Shown: in pieces, positions 17,720 to 26,525 of the stretch | How positions within the stretch are numbered: position 1 is the stretch's first letter | How the letters are laid out: the number at the start of each line of letters is the position of its first letter | DNA from: Aquiflexum balticum DSM 16537 | GTDB taxonomy: Bacteria > Bacteroidota > Bacteroidia > Cytophagales > Cyclobacteriaceae | Assembly (NCBI RefSeq): GCF_900176595.1 | Contig: NZ_LT838813.1 | Location: 5,350,001 to 5,414,000, forward strand | Direction: 5' to 3' | DNA: 64,000 nucleotides | Translations under genes and position numbers: made by a program | Notes under the pieces: generated by a model | Database searches by the model: none | The model's input: only the letters and a program-made list of their open reading frames with translations | Told to the model about the DNA's origin: nothing

Positions 17720-18970
17720 CTACCCATGCACCATCTGCATCAGTAAACCACAAATATAAGCTCCATAGGTTCCAACAGCATAACCCAAAACGGCCATCAA
17801 TACGCCAACAGGGGCCAATGAGGGATTGAATGCTGAAGCAACAATCGGTGCAGAGGCTGCACCACCGACATTCGCCTGAGAACCTACCGCAACAAAGAAG
17901 AACGGAGCCTTGATCAGAAATGCTACCACCAACATAATCAAAATATGAAATATCATCCATAGAATCCCTATCAAGAAAAGTATTGGACTGTCAAATATAG
18001 CCATCAGATCCATCTGCATACCAATAGTCGCTACAAGAACATACAAAAGTACTGAACCCAGCCGAGATGCTCCTGCACCCTCCAATTCCCGGGCTTTGGT
18101 AAAAGACAATATCAATCCGCCTGTAGTTGCGATTACCACTATCCAGAAAAAGGGAGAATCCAAGGAATATTGACTCAACTGAGGATAATTGGCTGCTATA
18201 TGGGGTGCCACTATATCTGCAATGAAATGTGAAAATCCTGTTATGGCAAAACCTATCCCCAGAATTTTCATGGTATCGGCCAAGGTTGGGATTTTGAGTA
18301 TGCCTGCACGGTAATTTTCCACTTTGACCTGGAGCGCATAGATAGCTGAACTGTCTGCTTTGAATATCTGATCTATCTTCCCGGGTTTTGCAGCCCAATA
18401 AAGCAATACTGCCATCCACAGATTGGCAACCAAAACATCTACAGCAATCATCTGAGAAAACAGTGATGGACTTGCACCGAATACTTCCAACATGGCCGTC
18501 TGATTCGCCCCCCCTCCTATCCAACTACCAGCTATAGTAGCTAGGCCACGCCAAACTTCATCCGGACCTGCTCCGCCCAATATTTCAGGATGAAAAGTAG
18601 AAATCACCAATAGTGCCAAAGGACCTCCAATTATAATTCCCAATGTCCCTGCAAGGAACATGATCAGCGCTTTTGGTCCAAGCTTGAGGATTCCTTTGAA
18701 ATCAATACTCAACGTCAGCAATACCAAGGAAGTTGGCAATAAATACCGGGAAGCTACTTTGTACAGACCAGAAAGCTCACCCGAAATCACGCCAAAGGAA
18801 TTGAGCAAAGCCGGTATGAAATAACAAAGTAAAATAGAAGGAACAACCCTGTAAAATTTGACCCAAAAAGAAGATTTACTTGAAGAAGTTGAAAACACCA
18901 AAGCCAATACAGTCATCAACAAACCAAAAACAACAGCATCATTGGTGATCAAAGGGGCATTTTCTTCCAT
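17720..18970 (-). CDS. DUF819 family membrane protein
   Basis: A 416-residue polytopic protein with about ten to twelve hydrophobic segments and little soluble sequence. Features of the DUF819 (YjcL-like) family are a Gly-Ser-Trp-Ile-Gly-Gly-Gly-Ala-Asn half-way re-entrant-like motif (about residues 161-169) and a near C-terminal Gly-Ser-Gln-Ala-Asn-Val-Gly-Gly-Ala-Ala-Ser-Ala-Pro. The two Gly/Asn-rich motifs suggest an inverted-repeat transporter fold, as in sodium-coupled carriers. The substrate is unknown. A second, diverged DUF819 protein is at 30710-31972. Its 3' end abuts a heptamer array. Confidence 0.85.
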   Translation of the reverse strand: MEENAPLITNDAVVFGLLMTVLALVFSTSSSKSSFWVKFYRVVPSILLCYFIPALLNSFGVISGELSGLYKVASRYLLPTSLVLLTLSIDFKGILKLGPKALIMFLAGTLGIIIGGPLALLVISTFHPEILGGAGPDEVWRGLATIAGSWIGGGANQTAMLEVFGASPSLFSQMIAVDVLVANLWMAVLLYWAAKPGKIDQIFKADSSAIYALQVKVENYRAGILKIPTLADTMKILGIGFAITGFSHFIADIVAPHIAANYPQLSQYSLDSPFFWIVVIATTGGLILSFTKARELEGAGASRLGSVLLYVLVATIGMQMDLMAIFDSPILFLIGILWMIFHILIMLVVAFLIKAPFFFVAVGSQANVGGAASAPIVASAFNPSLAPVGVLMAVLGYAVGTYGAYICGLLMQMVHG

Positions 18971-19017
18971 AGTATTTTTTTGTTTGTCTTACAACAATAC
19001 CACAAAAGCAAGAAACT

Positions 19018-19656
19018 TCAAAACTTGGTAGAATCCCATAAATAAGTGAATTCACCGAGCATCATCGCAGTTGCTCCCCAAATCACCTCCTGCTCAATAT
19101 CAAAATATGGCGCTTCCAAACTCAAACCGGAACTCGCACTTACTTTGGTGACTTTACGAATATTCTTATCCAATAACAACGGGAAAGGGCAATTGATAAT
19201 CCTTTCAACTTCCTTTGGGTCGGGATGAAAAATGGGAGTTTCTTCCAAAAAACCTATGTACGGGGAAACCATGAAATTGCTCGGGGGAATATAAACATCC
19301 GACAATTTGCCCAATAATTTTACCTTGCTGGCATCAATACCGATTTCCTCCTCAGCTTCTCTGATGGCCGTAATGCTCAAATCCGAATCTTCAGGCTCCC
19401 ATTTTCCTCCGGGAAGGGCTATCTGACCTCCATGAACTCCCGGATAACTCGGCCTTTTTATGAAGGGAATAAAACTATTGTCTGCATCAGGATAAAATAG
19501 CATCAAAACAGCCCCTTTGCGATGGTCATCACGAATCATGGACGCAAAACGCTTTTCATCTATAGGCTGCGGAGACATGGTAATTTGACCCAATCTCCCC
19601 GGCAATGGATGCTCTAGCATCAACTCAAGTCTTTTTACAACTTTCTTTAAATCCAT
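19018..19656 (-). CDS. CoA pyrophosphatase-type Nudix hydrolase
   Basis: A 212-residue Nudix protein. The Nudix box runs Gly-Gly-x-x-Glu...Arg-Glu-Ala-Glu-Glu-Glu-Ile-Gly near residues 83-106. It is preceded by Gly-Gly-Gln-Ile-Ala-Leu-Pro-Gly-Gly, the extra motif of the CoA-pyrophosphatase (NudL/UPF0035) group. It probably cleaves CoA or related dinucleotides to a 4'-phosphopantetheine product and 3',5'-ADP. The start is 47 bp upstream of the DUF819 gene on the same strand, so the two may share a transcript. Confidence 0.88.
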   Translation of the reverse strand: MDLKKVVKRLELMLEHPLPGRLGQITMSPQPIDEKRFASMIRDDHRKGAVLMLFYPDADNSFIPFIKRPSYPGVHGGQIALPGGKWEPEDSDLSITAIREAEEEIGIDASKVKLLGKLSDVYIPPSNFMVSPYIGFLEETPIFHPDPKEVERIINCPFPLLLDKNIRKVTKVSASSGLSLEAPYFDIEQEVIWGATAMMLGEFTYLWDSTKF

Positions 19657-19785
19657 GGTATTTCTCCTGATTTTAAATAAACTCTTTCAAATTAAAAAAC
19701 TCCAAATTATTCGCTGAGGTTCATGCCAATCAACTACTTTGATTAATGTTGAAAATATTCCCAACAAATTGGATTCTCCAAGTCG

Positions 19786-20454
19786 TTAAAAATCAATATT
19801 ATCCAGTTTATCTTTGAGGTATTTTGTCTTAGGATATTCGGAAGTGTGAAAAGGATGGTTAAAGACATAATACACTTGTCGTTCAGGATTGATGAGCCAT
19901 ACCTTTGGTGTAACTCCTTCTTCGTCTTCAAAAAAACCGGAAACCATCAAATATTCAGGACTTACCCAAACCGCTTCCTCAAAACCACCTGATGGCCCCA
20001 TAAACAGGAGTCTTTCCCGCATGCCATTGGACTTAAAATAAATCACTTCCGAATCAGGATTGAAAGACACTCCGCCCTCCTCCGGAATCACTACTTTGTA
20101 ACTATAAATATCCACTACCCCTCCTCCCTCGGGATGGGGAATCAAAAATTTATGGAAAGGATTTCCCGGTTGAATAAAATTTTCTTCAGGCCACTCTAAG
20201 GATTCGTAAGTGACTTCTCTGCTCATGGAAAATTTTGTGATATCAAATCTGGGATCCACTTCTTTCCAGAAGCTCCCCCATTGGGAAACCTGTTGCAACC
20301 CGCTACTGAGAAGTTGGTTAAATTCTTCCTCTTGAGAAATACTTTTATCTGAAATGACCTCTTCCGATTTTTCTTTTTGAAAAGTACAGCCTCCTATCAA
20401 TACCAAAGAAAGTATCATCAATCGTTTGATGGAAAGGTTCGAAAGAAGAGGCAT
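19786..20454 (-). CDS. Hypothetical lipoprotein
   Basis: 222 residues from the ATG at 20452-20454. The open frame extends 30 codons upstream, but this start gives a proper lipoprotein signal: Lys-Arg near residue 10, a hydrophobic core, and the lipobox Leu-Ile-Gly-Gly-Cys with Cys at about 23. The mature part has no family I recognise; it is rich in Glu, Pro and aromatic residues and looks beta-structured. It should be anchored in the inner or outer membrane. A terminator-like hairpin lies about 50 bp upstream of the start codon. Confidence 0.7.
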   Translation of the reverse strand: MPLLSNLSIKRLMILSLVLIGGCTFQKEKSEEVISDKSISQEEEFNQLLSSGLQQVSQWGSFWKEVDPRFDITKFSMSREVTYESLEWPEENFIQPGNPFHKFLIPHPEGGGVVDIYSYKVVIPEEGGVSFNPDSEVIYFKSNGMRERLLFMGPSGGFEEAVWVSPEYLMVSGFFEDEEGVTPKVWLINPERQVYYVFNHPFHTSEYPKTKYLKDKLDNIDF

Positions 20455-20502
20455 AGAAATGAAATATGGAATTGCGAATGAAGCATAAAATCCCCAAAAA
20501 TC

Positions 20503-20535
20503 AAAAAAGGTCAGAACATTGCGCTGACCTTTTTT
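20503..20535. terminator. Bidirectional terminator-like hairpin in a divergent promoter region
   Basis: AAAAAAGGTCAG (20503-20514) and CTGACCTTTTTT (20524-20535) make a 12-bp perfect stem with a 9-nt loop and T-runs on both strands. It lies between two divergent genes (lipoprotein on minus, aceK on plus), so no gene ends here. It may be an attenuator in the lipoprotein leader or the end of a small RNA. Confidence 0.7.
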
Positions 20536-20936
20536 ATCTCTCAAACCTATTAAACCTATTGTAGATATTCATCGAATGAATAACACTCGGGAAAGGTAAA
20601 TAATGTTTTTAAAATGTCCAAACAATCGATTGCGAAAATTTTATTTTGTCATAATTTCATCAATTAAAAGTGTAAATTATAGCGGTTTTTTGATATTTAA
20701 AATGGGTAAAAATTTATTTACCAACATACTATCCAATTAATCTTGTGAAAAAATAATTGTCCTTATTAAAAGAAATTTGTTGTGGATCGAATGAACATTT
20801 CTGCATTTTGAAACAAATTTTTATTCCGGATTTTCATTTGACTCCCTTATAGTTTGACATTCTTTATATCTTTCAGAACTACTTTGTGTCTCATTGCTTT
20901 GAAAAAAAGAAATCAAAATCCGGGAGAAAAAATTTT
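20536..20936. other. 400-bp AT-rich divergent intergenic region
   Basis: No credible ORF. It must hold the aceK promoter; the best candidate is TTTG at 20853-20856 with TACTTTG at 20879-20885, but the spacing is long and the -7 box lacks a base. Nothing else was recognised. Confidence 0.35.
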
Positions 20937-22664
20937 ATGGACAATGAAAAAATAAAATATACCGTAACGGAAATGATAGAAGGATTTGGGAATTATATCA
21001 ATTCCTTCAATGAATTGACCCGACTTGCTCCCGGTTTTTTTAAACATCGGGATTGGACTACCATGCAACAAAACCACCGTCGCAGGTTGAGGCTTTACAA
21101 AGATCAGGTCAAGACCACCGGGTCCCACCTGAAAGATTTCTTGGGTGACATTTTAGATGATTACCATTTTTGGATAGAGGCAAAAGCAGCCTATTCAGTA
21201 GCTATCCAAGAAAGCAAATACAAGGAATTGGCAGAGACTTTTTTCAATTCCATCATTAGAAAAGCATACCATGGTTTGGCCATCAATGATCGATTGATGT
21301 ATGTCCATGAAGGTTATAACTCCTGTGATATCTATCCAGATGAAAACCTATATTACAGCTACCCTGTGGAATGGGGCTTTAAAAAAATTCTGGACAAAAT
21401 GTTGGATGATTTTGATTTTGGAGTTCATTTTTTGAACCGGGATGAAGATATCAGGTTTTTGGAATTGGCTATCCAGGAAGTGATTTTAACCCGATATAAG
21501 ACCAGTCCGGAAACCACAACCCAGGTATTGAAAAGCGTCTTTTACAGAAATAAAGCAGCCTATCTTATTGGCCGGATCAGGGTCAGAAAAAAATGGATGC
21601 CATTTGTTATTCCTTTTGTTAACACTTCAGATGGGGTGGCGGTAGATACCATGATATTTGACCCCAACCTGATGAGTGGTCTGTTCAGTTTTACCAGGTC
21701 CTACTTCATGGTGAAGGCTGATATTCCTTCCCAAATGATCTCATTTCTCAATTCTGCCATTCCGAATAAAAAAATCCATGAACTGTATAATGCCATCGGT
21801 TTCAACAAACATGGCAAAACAGAGTTTTACAGGGATTTTCTGGGTCATTTGCAACAAAGTAATGACCAATTTGTCATTGCGGAAGGAGTCATGGGAATGG
21901 TCATGACCGTGTTCACCCTTCCTTCTTACAATATTGTCTTCAAAATGATCAAGGATTATTTCGATCCCCCAAAAACGATGACGAGGCAAGAAGTCAGGGA
22001 AAAGTATAAAATGGTGGGTCTGCATGACCGGGTTGGAAGAATGGCTGATACCCATGAATTTGAAGAGTTCCATTTACCTTTGGACAGGATTCATCCTGAC
22101 CTCATGAAGGAACTTAGAAACACGGTCAATTCTCTAATCGAAATAAATGGTACAGAATTGATCATCAAACATGTTTACATTGAAAGAAGAATGATTCCTT
22201 TGAATTTATACTTGGAAAATTGCAGTTATGAGGATGCAAAAGAAGCTGTTGAAGAGTATGGAAATGCCATTATTCAACTGGCCAAAGCAAATATCTTTCC
22301 CGGAGATATGATGACCAAAAACTTTGGCGTGACCAGACAAAAAAGGGTGATATTTTATGATTATGATGAAATTGAATTTTTGACCGATATGAATTTCAGG
22401 AGGAAACCCAAGCCTGAAAATTACGAACAGATCTATGCTGCCACACCATGGTATGATATTGCAGCAAACGATGTCTTTCCTGAGGATTTCAAAAAATTTA
22501 TGATAGGAAGAAATGATGTGAAGGATTATTTTTTTGAATTCCACAAAGATCTTTTTGAACCTGAATTTTGGCAAAAAATTCAAAAAAGAATCCTTGAGGG
22601 AGAATTAATCCATGCATTCCCCTATCCGGAACATATCAGATTTAGACCTTCATTGGAAATTTAG
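20937..22664 (+). CDS. aceK: Isocitrate dehydrogenase kinase/phosphatase
   Basis: 575 residues from the ATG at 20937, close to the 578 of E. coli AceK; an upstream GTG would add 17 residues. The C-terminal kinase/phosphatase domain has the ATP-loop region Ala-Glu-Gly-Val-Met-Gly-Met-Val-Met-Thr-Val-Phe-Thr-Leu-Pro-Ser (about 316-331). Further on are Phe-Pro-Gly-Asp-Met-Met-Thr-Lys-Asn-Phe-Gly-Val-Thr and Phe-Tyr-Asp-Tyr-Asp-Glu-Ile, carrying the Asp/Asn/Asp catalytic set. AceK switches isocitrate dehydrogenase off and on by phosphorylation, sending carbon to the glyoxylate shunt. No aceA, aceB or icd is nearby, unlike in enterobacteria. Confidence 0.93.
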   Translation: MDNEKIKYTVTEMIEGFGNYINSFNELTRLAPGFFKHRDWTTMQQNHRRRLRLYKDQVKTTGSHLKDFLGDILDDYHFWIEAKAAYSVAIQESKYKELAETFFNSIIRKAYHGLAINDRLMYVHEGYNSCDIYPDENLYYSYPVEWGFKKILDKMLDDFDFGVHFLNRDEDIRFLELAIQEVILTRYKTSPETTTQVLKSVFYRNKAAYLIGRIRVRKKWMPFVIPFVNTSDGVAVDTMIFDPNLMSGLFSFTRSYFMVKADIPSQMISFLNSAIPNKKIHELYNAIGFNKHGKTEFYRDFLGHLQQSNDQFVIAEGVMGMVMTVFTLPSYNIVFKMIKDYFDPPKTMTRQEVREKYKMVGLHDRVGRMADTHEFEEFHLPLDRIHPDLMKELRNTVNSLIEINGTELIIKHVYIERRMIPLNLYLENCSYEDAKEAVEEYGNAIIQLAKANIFPGDMMTKNFGVTRQKRVIFYDYDEIEFLTDMNFRRKPKPENYEQIYAATPWYDIAANDVFPEDFKKFMIGRNDVKDYFFEFHKDLFEPEFWQKIQKRILEGELIHAFPYPEHIRFRPSLEI

Positions 22665-22668
22665 AGGA

Positions 22669-23784
22669 TTATTTTAACCTTTTCCAATCGGACTTCAATT
22701 CCCAACTTCCACCCACTTGTTTCAATTCAGCTGTCCATCTATACGTCTTAGGCCAATTCTTGAATATCTTGACTACAGCGTATAGAAACCTGACAGTTGC
22801 CTTGGATTCATTGGGAATCCATCCTTCAGTTGGTTCGAGCACTAAAAATACTTTGGTCTTGTTTCTTTGGACCTGATAAGTTCCTTCTATCCTTCCAGTA
22901 CTGTCATGACCTTTTACAAAGAATTTACCTGACAGCTCAACAGATTCTTTTAAGAGATTCAACTGAGGAAAAGGTGGCTCAAAAACAAGCTGAATTTCAT
23001 GCTTTGGAGATCTTTTTACGAATTTTTTTATTTCCAATGCAGGGCCATTGGTCGTAAGTTCTAATTCAGTATCCCCTTTTTTGAGTAAGTTCTTATCAGC
23101 AAATTCTTCAGAATCAACCTTTCCAATCATGGCAGGATTGAATGTGACTACAAAGGGATCGCCAGAATATCTGGTAAAAAACATCCACATACCATCCAAA
23201 GGGATCGGAAATTTATCCGGCTTATGATGTTTCCCATCAATAGTTATTGAGAATTCAGTATGTTTCCTTCTTACAAAATAAAAATCATGGACATAAACCA
23301 AGGGCATGGCCGAAGGGCTTTCAGCCGCATCTCCCATAGGCGCCAAAAGACCAAATGGCTCCCTTTTTTCAGGATGTTGCTCTAGAATCCTGATTTCAAC
23401 CTTTCTTCCCGTTTTATCTTTAAAAATAATATCGGCATGAATTCCCGCATCCATAATTTCGAAAACAGAACTTACAAAGTCACTTTCAATCATCTGATTA
23501 AGGCCTTTTCCTGCAATATCATAGGTTTTTTCTTGGAGTTTCAAGCCCTTTTCATGATAGACATCCACTTTCATGTCATTCCTCCACCCTATGACCAATA
23601 GACCTTTACCATGGATATCATCATCAAAATATTGGGGTTCAAACCCTTTGTAAATAGTGTCTGGATCGTTTTCAAAATTGACTAAAAGCAGTCGTTCCAT
23701 TGGATCAACATGAAATGAAAAAGGATTTAAAATCCGGTTGTTTTTTTCATTTAAATAAATGGACTCGGAATGCTGCATTTTCAT
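22669..23784 (-). CDS. Conserved hypothetical protein, unrecognised
   Basis: 371 residues from the ATG at 23782-23784; the frame opens 11 codons earlier at a TTG. I do not recognise it. It has no signal peptide or membrane segment. It appears beta-rich, with repeated short strands and conserved-looking stretches such as Val-Tyr-Val-His-Asp-Phe-Tyr-Phe-Val and a C-terminal Trp-Thr-Ala-Glu-Leu-Lys-Gln-Val. The stop is 4 bp from the aceK stop on the other strand, so the two transcripts must overlap at the 3' ends. A cytoplasmic location is inferred. Confidence 0.65.
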   Translation of the reverse strand: MKMQHSESIYLNEKNNRILNPFSFHVDPMERLLLVNFENDPDTIYKGFEPQYFDDDIHGKGLLVIGWRNDMKVDVYHEKGLKLQEKTYDIAGKGLNQMIESDFVSSVFEIMDAGIHADIIFKDKTGRKVEIRILEQHPEKREPFGLLAPMGDAAESPSAMPLVYVHDFYFVRRKHTEFSITIDGKHHKPDKFPIPLDGMWMFFTRYSGDPFVVTFNPAMIGKVDSEEFADKNLLKKGDTELELTTNGPALEIKKFVKRSPKHEIQLVFEPPFPQLNLLKESVELSGKFFVKGHDSTGRIEGTYQVQRNKTKVFLVLEPTEGWIPNESKATVRFLYAVVKIFKNWPKTYRWTAELKQVGGSWELKSDWKRLK

Positions 23785-23907
23785 CAAATTAGGGATTTTA
23801 CAATTGGTTGAATACAAAGAGAAATTATCCCAAGAACCCCTATTCTCTCTTTTGCTTACTTTTGGAACACAAATTTATCTTTTGACTTTTAGTTGGGTTA
23901 AAACCAA

Positions 23908-23941
23908 AATCAACTGATTATATGATTCTTATCAGTTGATT
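23908..23941. promoter_or_regulatory. 11-bp inverted repeat overlapping a -33 box, candidate operator
   Basis: AATCAACTGAT (23908-23918) and ATCAGTTGATT (23931-23941) are perfect complements with a 12-bp spacer, so the arm centres are about two helical turns apart. The right arm covers the candidate -33 TTG at 23936-23938. This geometry fits a dimeric repressor site for the gene at 23986. Confidence 0.5.
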
Positions 23942-23965
23942 AAAGAGGTAATCAAAGTACCTTTG
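23936..23965 (+). promoter_or_regulatory. Candidate promoter of the DUF6544-type gene
   Basis: TTG (23936-23938), a 19-bp spacer and TACCTTTG (23958-23965) match the Bacteroidota TTTG/TTG-N19-TAnnTTTG promoter. The start codon is at 23986, implying a very short leader. Confidence 0.6.
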
Positions 23966-23985
23966 TCCTATAAATTTCGAAAACG

Positions 23986-25074
23986 ATGAGGATAGTTTTT
24001 CTCATATTAATTTTAATTCATGCCCTGATACATATCATGGCATTTCTCAAGGCTTTTGAGCTTGCGGAGTTAAAAGATTTCACAAGTCCGGTTTCAAAAC
24101 CTATAGGATTGATCTGGTTCACCTCATTCATAATCTTATCAGCTGCTGCTGTTTTTTATTTTTTCAATACGCCATATTGGTGGGTTTTGGGATTAATTGG
24201 TGCAGTACTGTCTCAGATACTGATATTTCAATTTTGGTCTGAAGCCAAATATGGTACCATTCCCAATGTCCTGATTCTTTTGGTTGCTATAATTGCCTGT
24301 TTCCAGTTCTATCTGGATAAAAGCATTCAAAAAGAGATCACCTATATTTTTGATGAATCGGTCACCCAAAACAGAAAAATCATCAGAAAAGATATGATTG
24401 TCGATCTTCCTTCCCCTGTTCAAAATTGGTTGGAAAACTGCGGCATCGTGGGAAAACCAGCAATAGGAAATGTCCAAATGGAACAGTTGTTTGAGATCAA
24501 ACTCAAACCCGATCAAAAAAATTGGTACAGTACAAAAGCGAAACAATACATTACTGCAAATCCGCCTTCATTTATCTGGACTGCGCGTATGCAAGTAATG
24601 CCTTTAGTATACGCTTCGGGCCGGGACAAATTCATTGACGGAAAAGGTGAAATGCTCTTTAAATTACTTTCAATATTTCCTGTTGCCAATGACGGTAACA
24701 ATCCAGAGATCAATGAGGCTGCTCTTCAAAGATTTTTGGGGGAGATTGTCTGGATTCCATCTGCTGCATTGGAAAAATATATCAAATGGGAAGCCATCGA
24801 CAACAATTCAGCAAAAGCTACCTTATCCTACCAAGGCACCTCAGGTTCGGGTATTTTTACCTTCAATGAAAAAGGAGAAGTGGAGAAATATACCGCAATG
24901 CGATATATGGGAAGTGGACCTGATGCAAAAAGATTTGAATGGTATATCGATATAGCAGAGAATAAAGAAATGAATGGCATCATTGTACCCAATAAGTGCA
25001 GTGCAACTTGGGTTTTACCTTCCGGTGAATGGACCTGGACTGAAATTGAAGTCTTAAAAATTAATTTCAACTGA
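23986..25074 (+). CDS. DUF6544-like protein with N-terminal membrane segments
   Basis: 362 residues. The first 110 residues hold about four hydrophobic segments. The rest is a soluble domain containing Pro-Val-Gln-Asn-Trp-Leu, Trp-Thr-Ala-Arg-Met, Asp-Gly-Lys-Gly-Glu-Met, Leu-Gly-Glu-Ile-Val-Trp-Ile-Pro-Ser-Ala and a C-terminal Pro-x-Lys-Cys-Ser-Ala-Thr-Trp, which resemble the DUF6544/DUF6920 group. Function is unknown. It has a strong-looking promoter overlapped by an inverted repeat, so it may be a regulated stress or envelope gene. The family name is from memory of motif content, with moderate certainty. Confidence 0.65.
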   Translation: MRIVFLILILIHALIHIMAFLKAFELAELKDFTSPVSKPIGLIWFTSFIILSAAAVFYFFNTPYWWVLGLIGAVLSQILIFQFWSEAKYGTIPNVLILLVAIIACFQFYLDKSIQKEITYIFDESVTQNRKIIRKDMIVDLPSPVQNWLENCGIVGKPAIGNVQMEQLFEIKLKPDQKNWYSTKAKQYITANPPSFIWTARMQVMPLVYASGRDKFIDGKGEMLFKLLSIFPVANDGNNPEINEAALQRFLGEIVWIPSAALEKYIKWEAIDNNSAKATLSYQGTSGSGIFTFNEKGEVEKYTAMRYMGSGPDAKRFEWYIDIAENKEMNGIIVPNKCSATWVLPSGEWTWTEIEVLKINFN

Positions 25075-25094
25075 ATATAATTAATTTATTGTAC

Positions 25095-25102
25095 TAGTTT
25101 TG
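25095..25102 (+). promoter_or_regulatory. Candidate -7 element for the DUF5723 gene
   Basis: TAGTTTTG fits TAnnTTTG and lies 56 bp before the chosen ATG (25158). No -33 element was found at the right distance. Confidence 0.3.
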
Positions 25103-25157
25103 GTCTGTGTTCTGTGACAAATTGAAAGAATTATCAATAAATAAATCACCTGTAATT

Positions 25158-26519
25158 ATGCCTGTTTCACGAGGTTTAAAATTATTTTCAATAGTAGTCT
25201 TTATTCTACTACCGATCTATAGTCACGCACAATATCCTTATCTAGGGATGCAGACAAGCTGGAGAAAAAGTATGGTCAGCGCTACCATGAACCCTGCTGA
25301 AATTAATAATCTGCACCGAAAAGTGGAAGTTGGTTTTTTTGCAACTAATGCTGTAATCAGTACCAACACACTTTCTTTTGGACAGATGGTGAACAATACC
25401 AATGACTTATGGGACAATTTGATCAGCGAAGCGAGTGGCAATATTCAGGGTACAACGGAAGGGACTGTAATGATACCTTCTGTAGGCATTAAACTAAATA
25501 AGTGGTCAGTGGGACTTCTTTCACAGGCCTATATATCTGGAAATATCATTGACATAAATGCTGATTTGGGAAGACATATTACAGATAATCGTAATTCTTT
25601 AAATTCAACTTCTTTTGGAATTGACAATCCGCAAAATCAAAGAATTGCAGGTTCAACCTGGGTAGAAACAGGATTGATCATTGGAAGAGAAATCTGGAAC
25701 AATAAAAACAGTAAGCTGTCGCTTGCAGGAAATTTTAAAATGGTCTATCCTATAAATTACAACAATATAGGAGTTGATGCATTTCAGGGAGTTTTGATAA
25801 GAGATGGATCAGAAATTACGATTTCAGATGCCAGTGCTTCCATTAATTTGATTTACAATAGAGATCTTGTTGATTTTAGAAGTCTTGATTTTGATTACAG
25901 TAATTTAACATTTGAAAATCCTTCAGGTTTTGGACTTGATTTTGGGGTAAACTGGCAATTGAAGAATGAAAGAGGGGTTTGGTTGAACAGCGGTTTGGCT
26001 GTAAGGAATATAGGAAAAGTGAAGTTTGGGGATAACTTTACTGCCCATAATTTTACAATGAATATTCCTGAGGGCAATGATTTCAATATTGATGTATTGA
26101 ATACCGATCTTGAGAATGTGAGAACGGTTTTTATGGAAAGTGATTTTTTCAGTTTTACATCAAGCCAGGAAGGTTTCGAAGTTTACCTGCCAACAGTTTT
26201 AGCAATTAATGGAGATATGAAGATTTCAGAGATTTTCTATCTGAGTTTTTATGGTCAGACATTTATCCAAAACAAAAATTTCGAATTCCAGATACCAAAC
26301 GCCAATATTGTATCCCTTATACCAAGTGCGATTTTTGGAAAATTTGAAGTTTATTCCCCTTGGACATATTTCGATATTTCAAACCTCACCGTTGGTTTAG
26401 GGTTTAGATATGGTGGTTTTTTTATTGGGTCCCATTCTATCCTCAGTGGGGTCATAGCAGATACCAACAAGCTTGATGTGCATGCAGGTCTGAACTGGAG
26501 TTTTGGTAGGGTTCAATAA
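25158..26519 (+). CDS. DUF5723 outer-membrane beta-barrel-like protein
   Basis: 453 residues from the ATG at 25158. The signal peptide has Arg-Gly-Leu-Lys, a long hydrophobic core and an Ala-Gln cleavage site near residue 25. The mature protein starts with Met-Asn-Pro-Ala-Glu-Ile-Asn-Asn-Leu and continues in alternating beta strands, as in DUF5723 proteins. It ends in Gly-Leu-Asn-Trp-Ser-Phe-Gly-Arg-Val-Gln, a barrel-closing strand. It is probably an outer-membrane protein of unknown role. An upstream GTG in frame would add 17 unlike residues and was rejected. It is convergent with mgtE, with 6 bp between the stops. Confidence 0.8.
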   Translation: MPVSRGLKLFSIVVFILLPIYSHAQYPYLGMQTSWRKSMVSATMNPAEINNLHRKVEVGFFATNAVISTNTLSFGQMVNNTNDLWDNLISEASGNIQGTTEGTVMIPSVGIKLNKWSVGLLSQAYISGNIIDINADLGRHITDNRNSLNSTSFGIDNPQNQRIAGSTWVETGLIIGREIWNNKNSKLSLAGNFKMVYPINYNNIGVDAFQGVLIRDGSEITISDASASINLIYNRDLVDFRSLDFDYSNLTFENPSGFGLDFGVNWQLKNERGVWLNSGLAVRNIGKVKFGDNFTAHNFTMNIPEGNDFNIDVLNTDLENVRTVFMESDFFSFTSSQEGFEVYLPTVLAINGDMKISEIFYLSFYGQTFIQNKNFEFQIPNANIVSLIPSAIFGKFEVYSPWTYFDISNLTVGLGFRYGGFFIGSHSILSGVIADTNKLDVHAGLNWSFGRVQ

Positions 26520-26525
26520 ATATTC

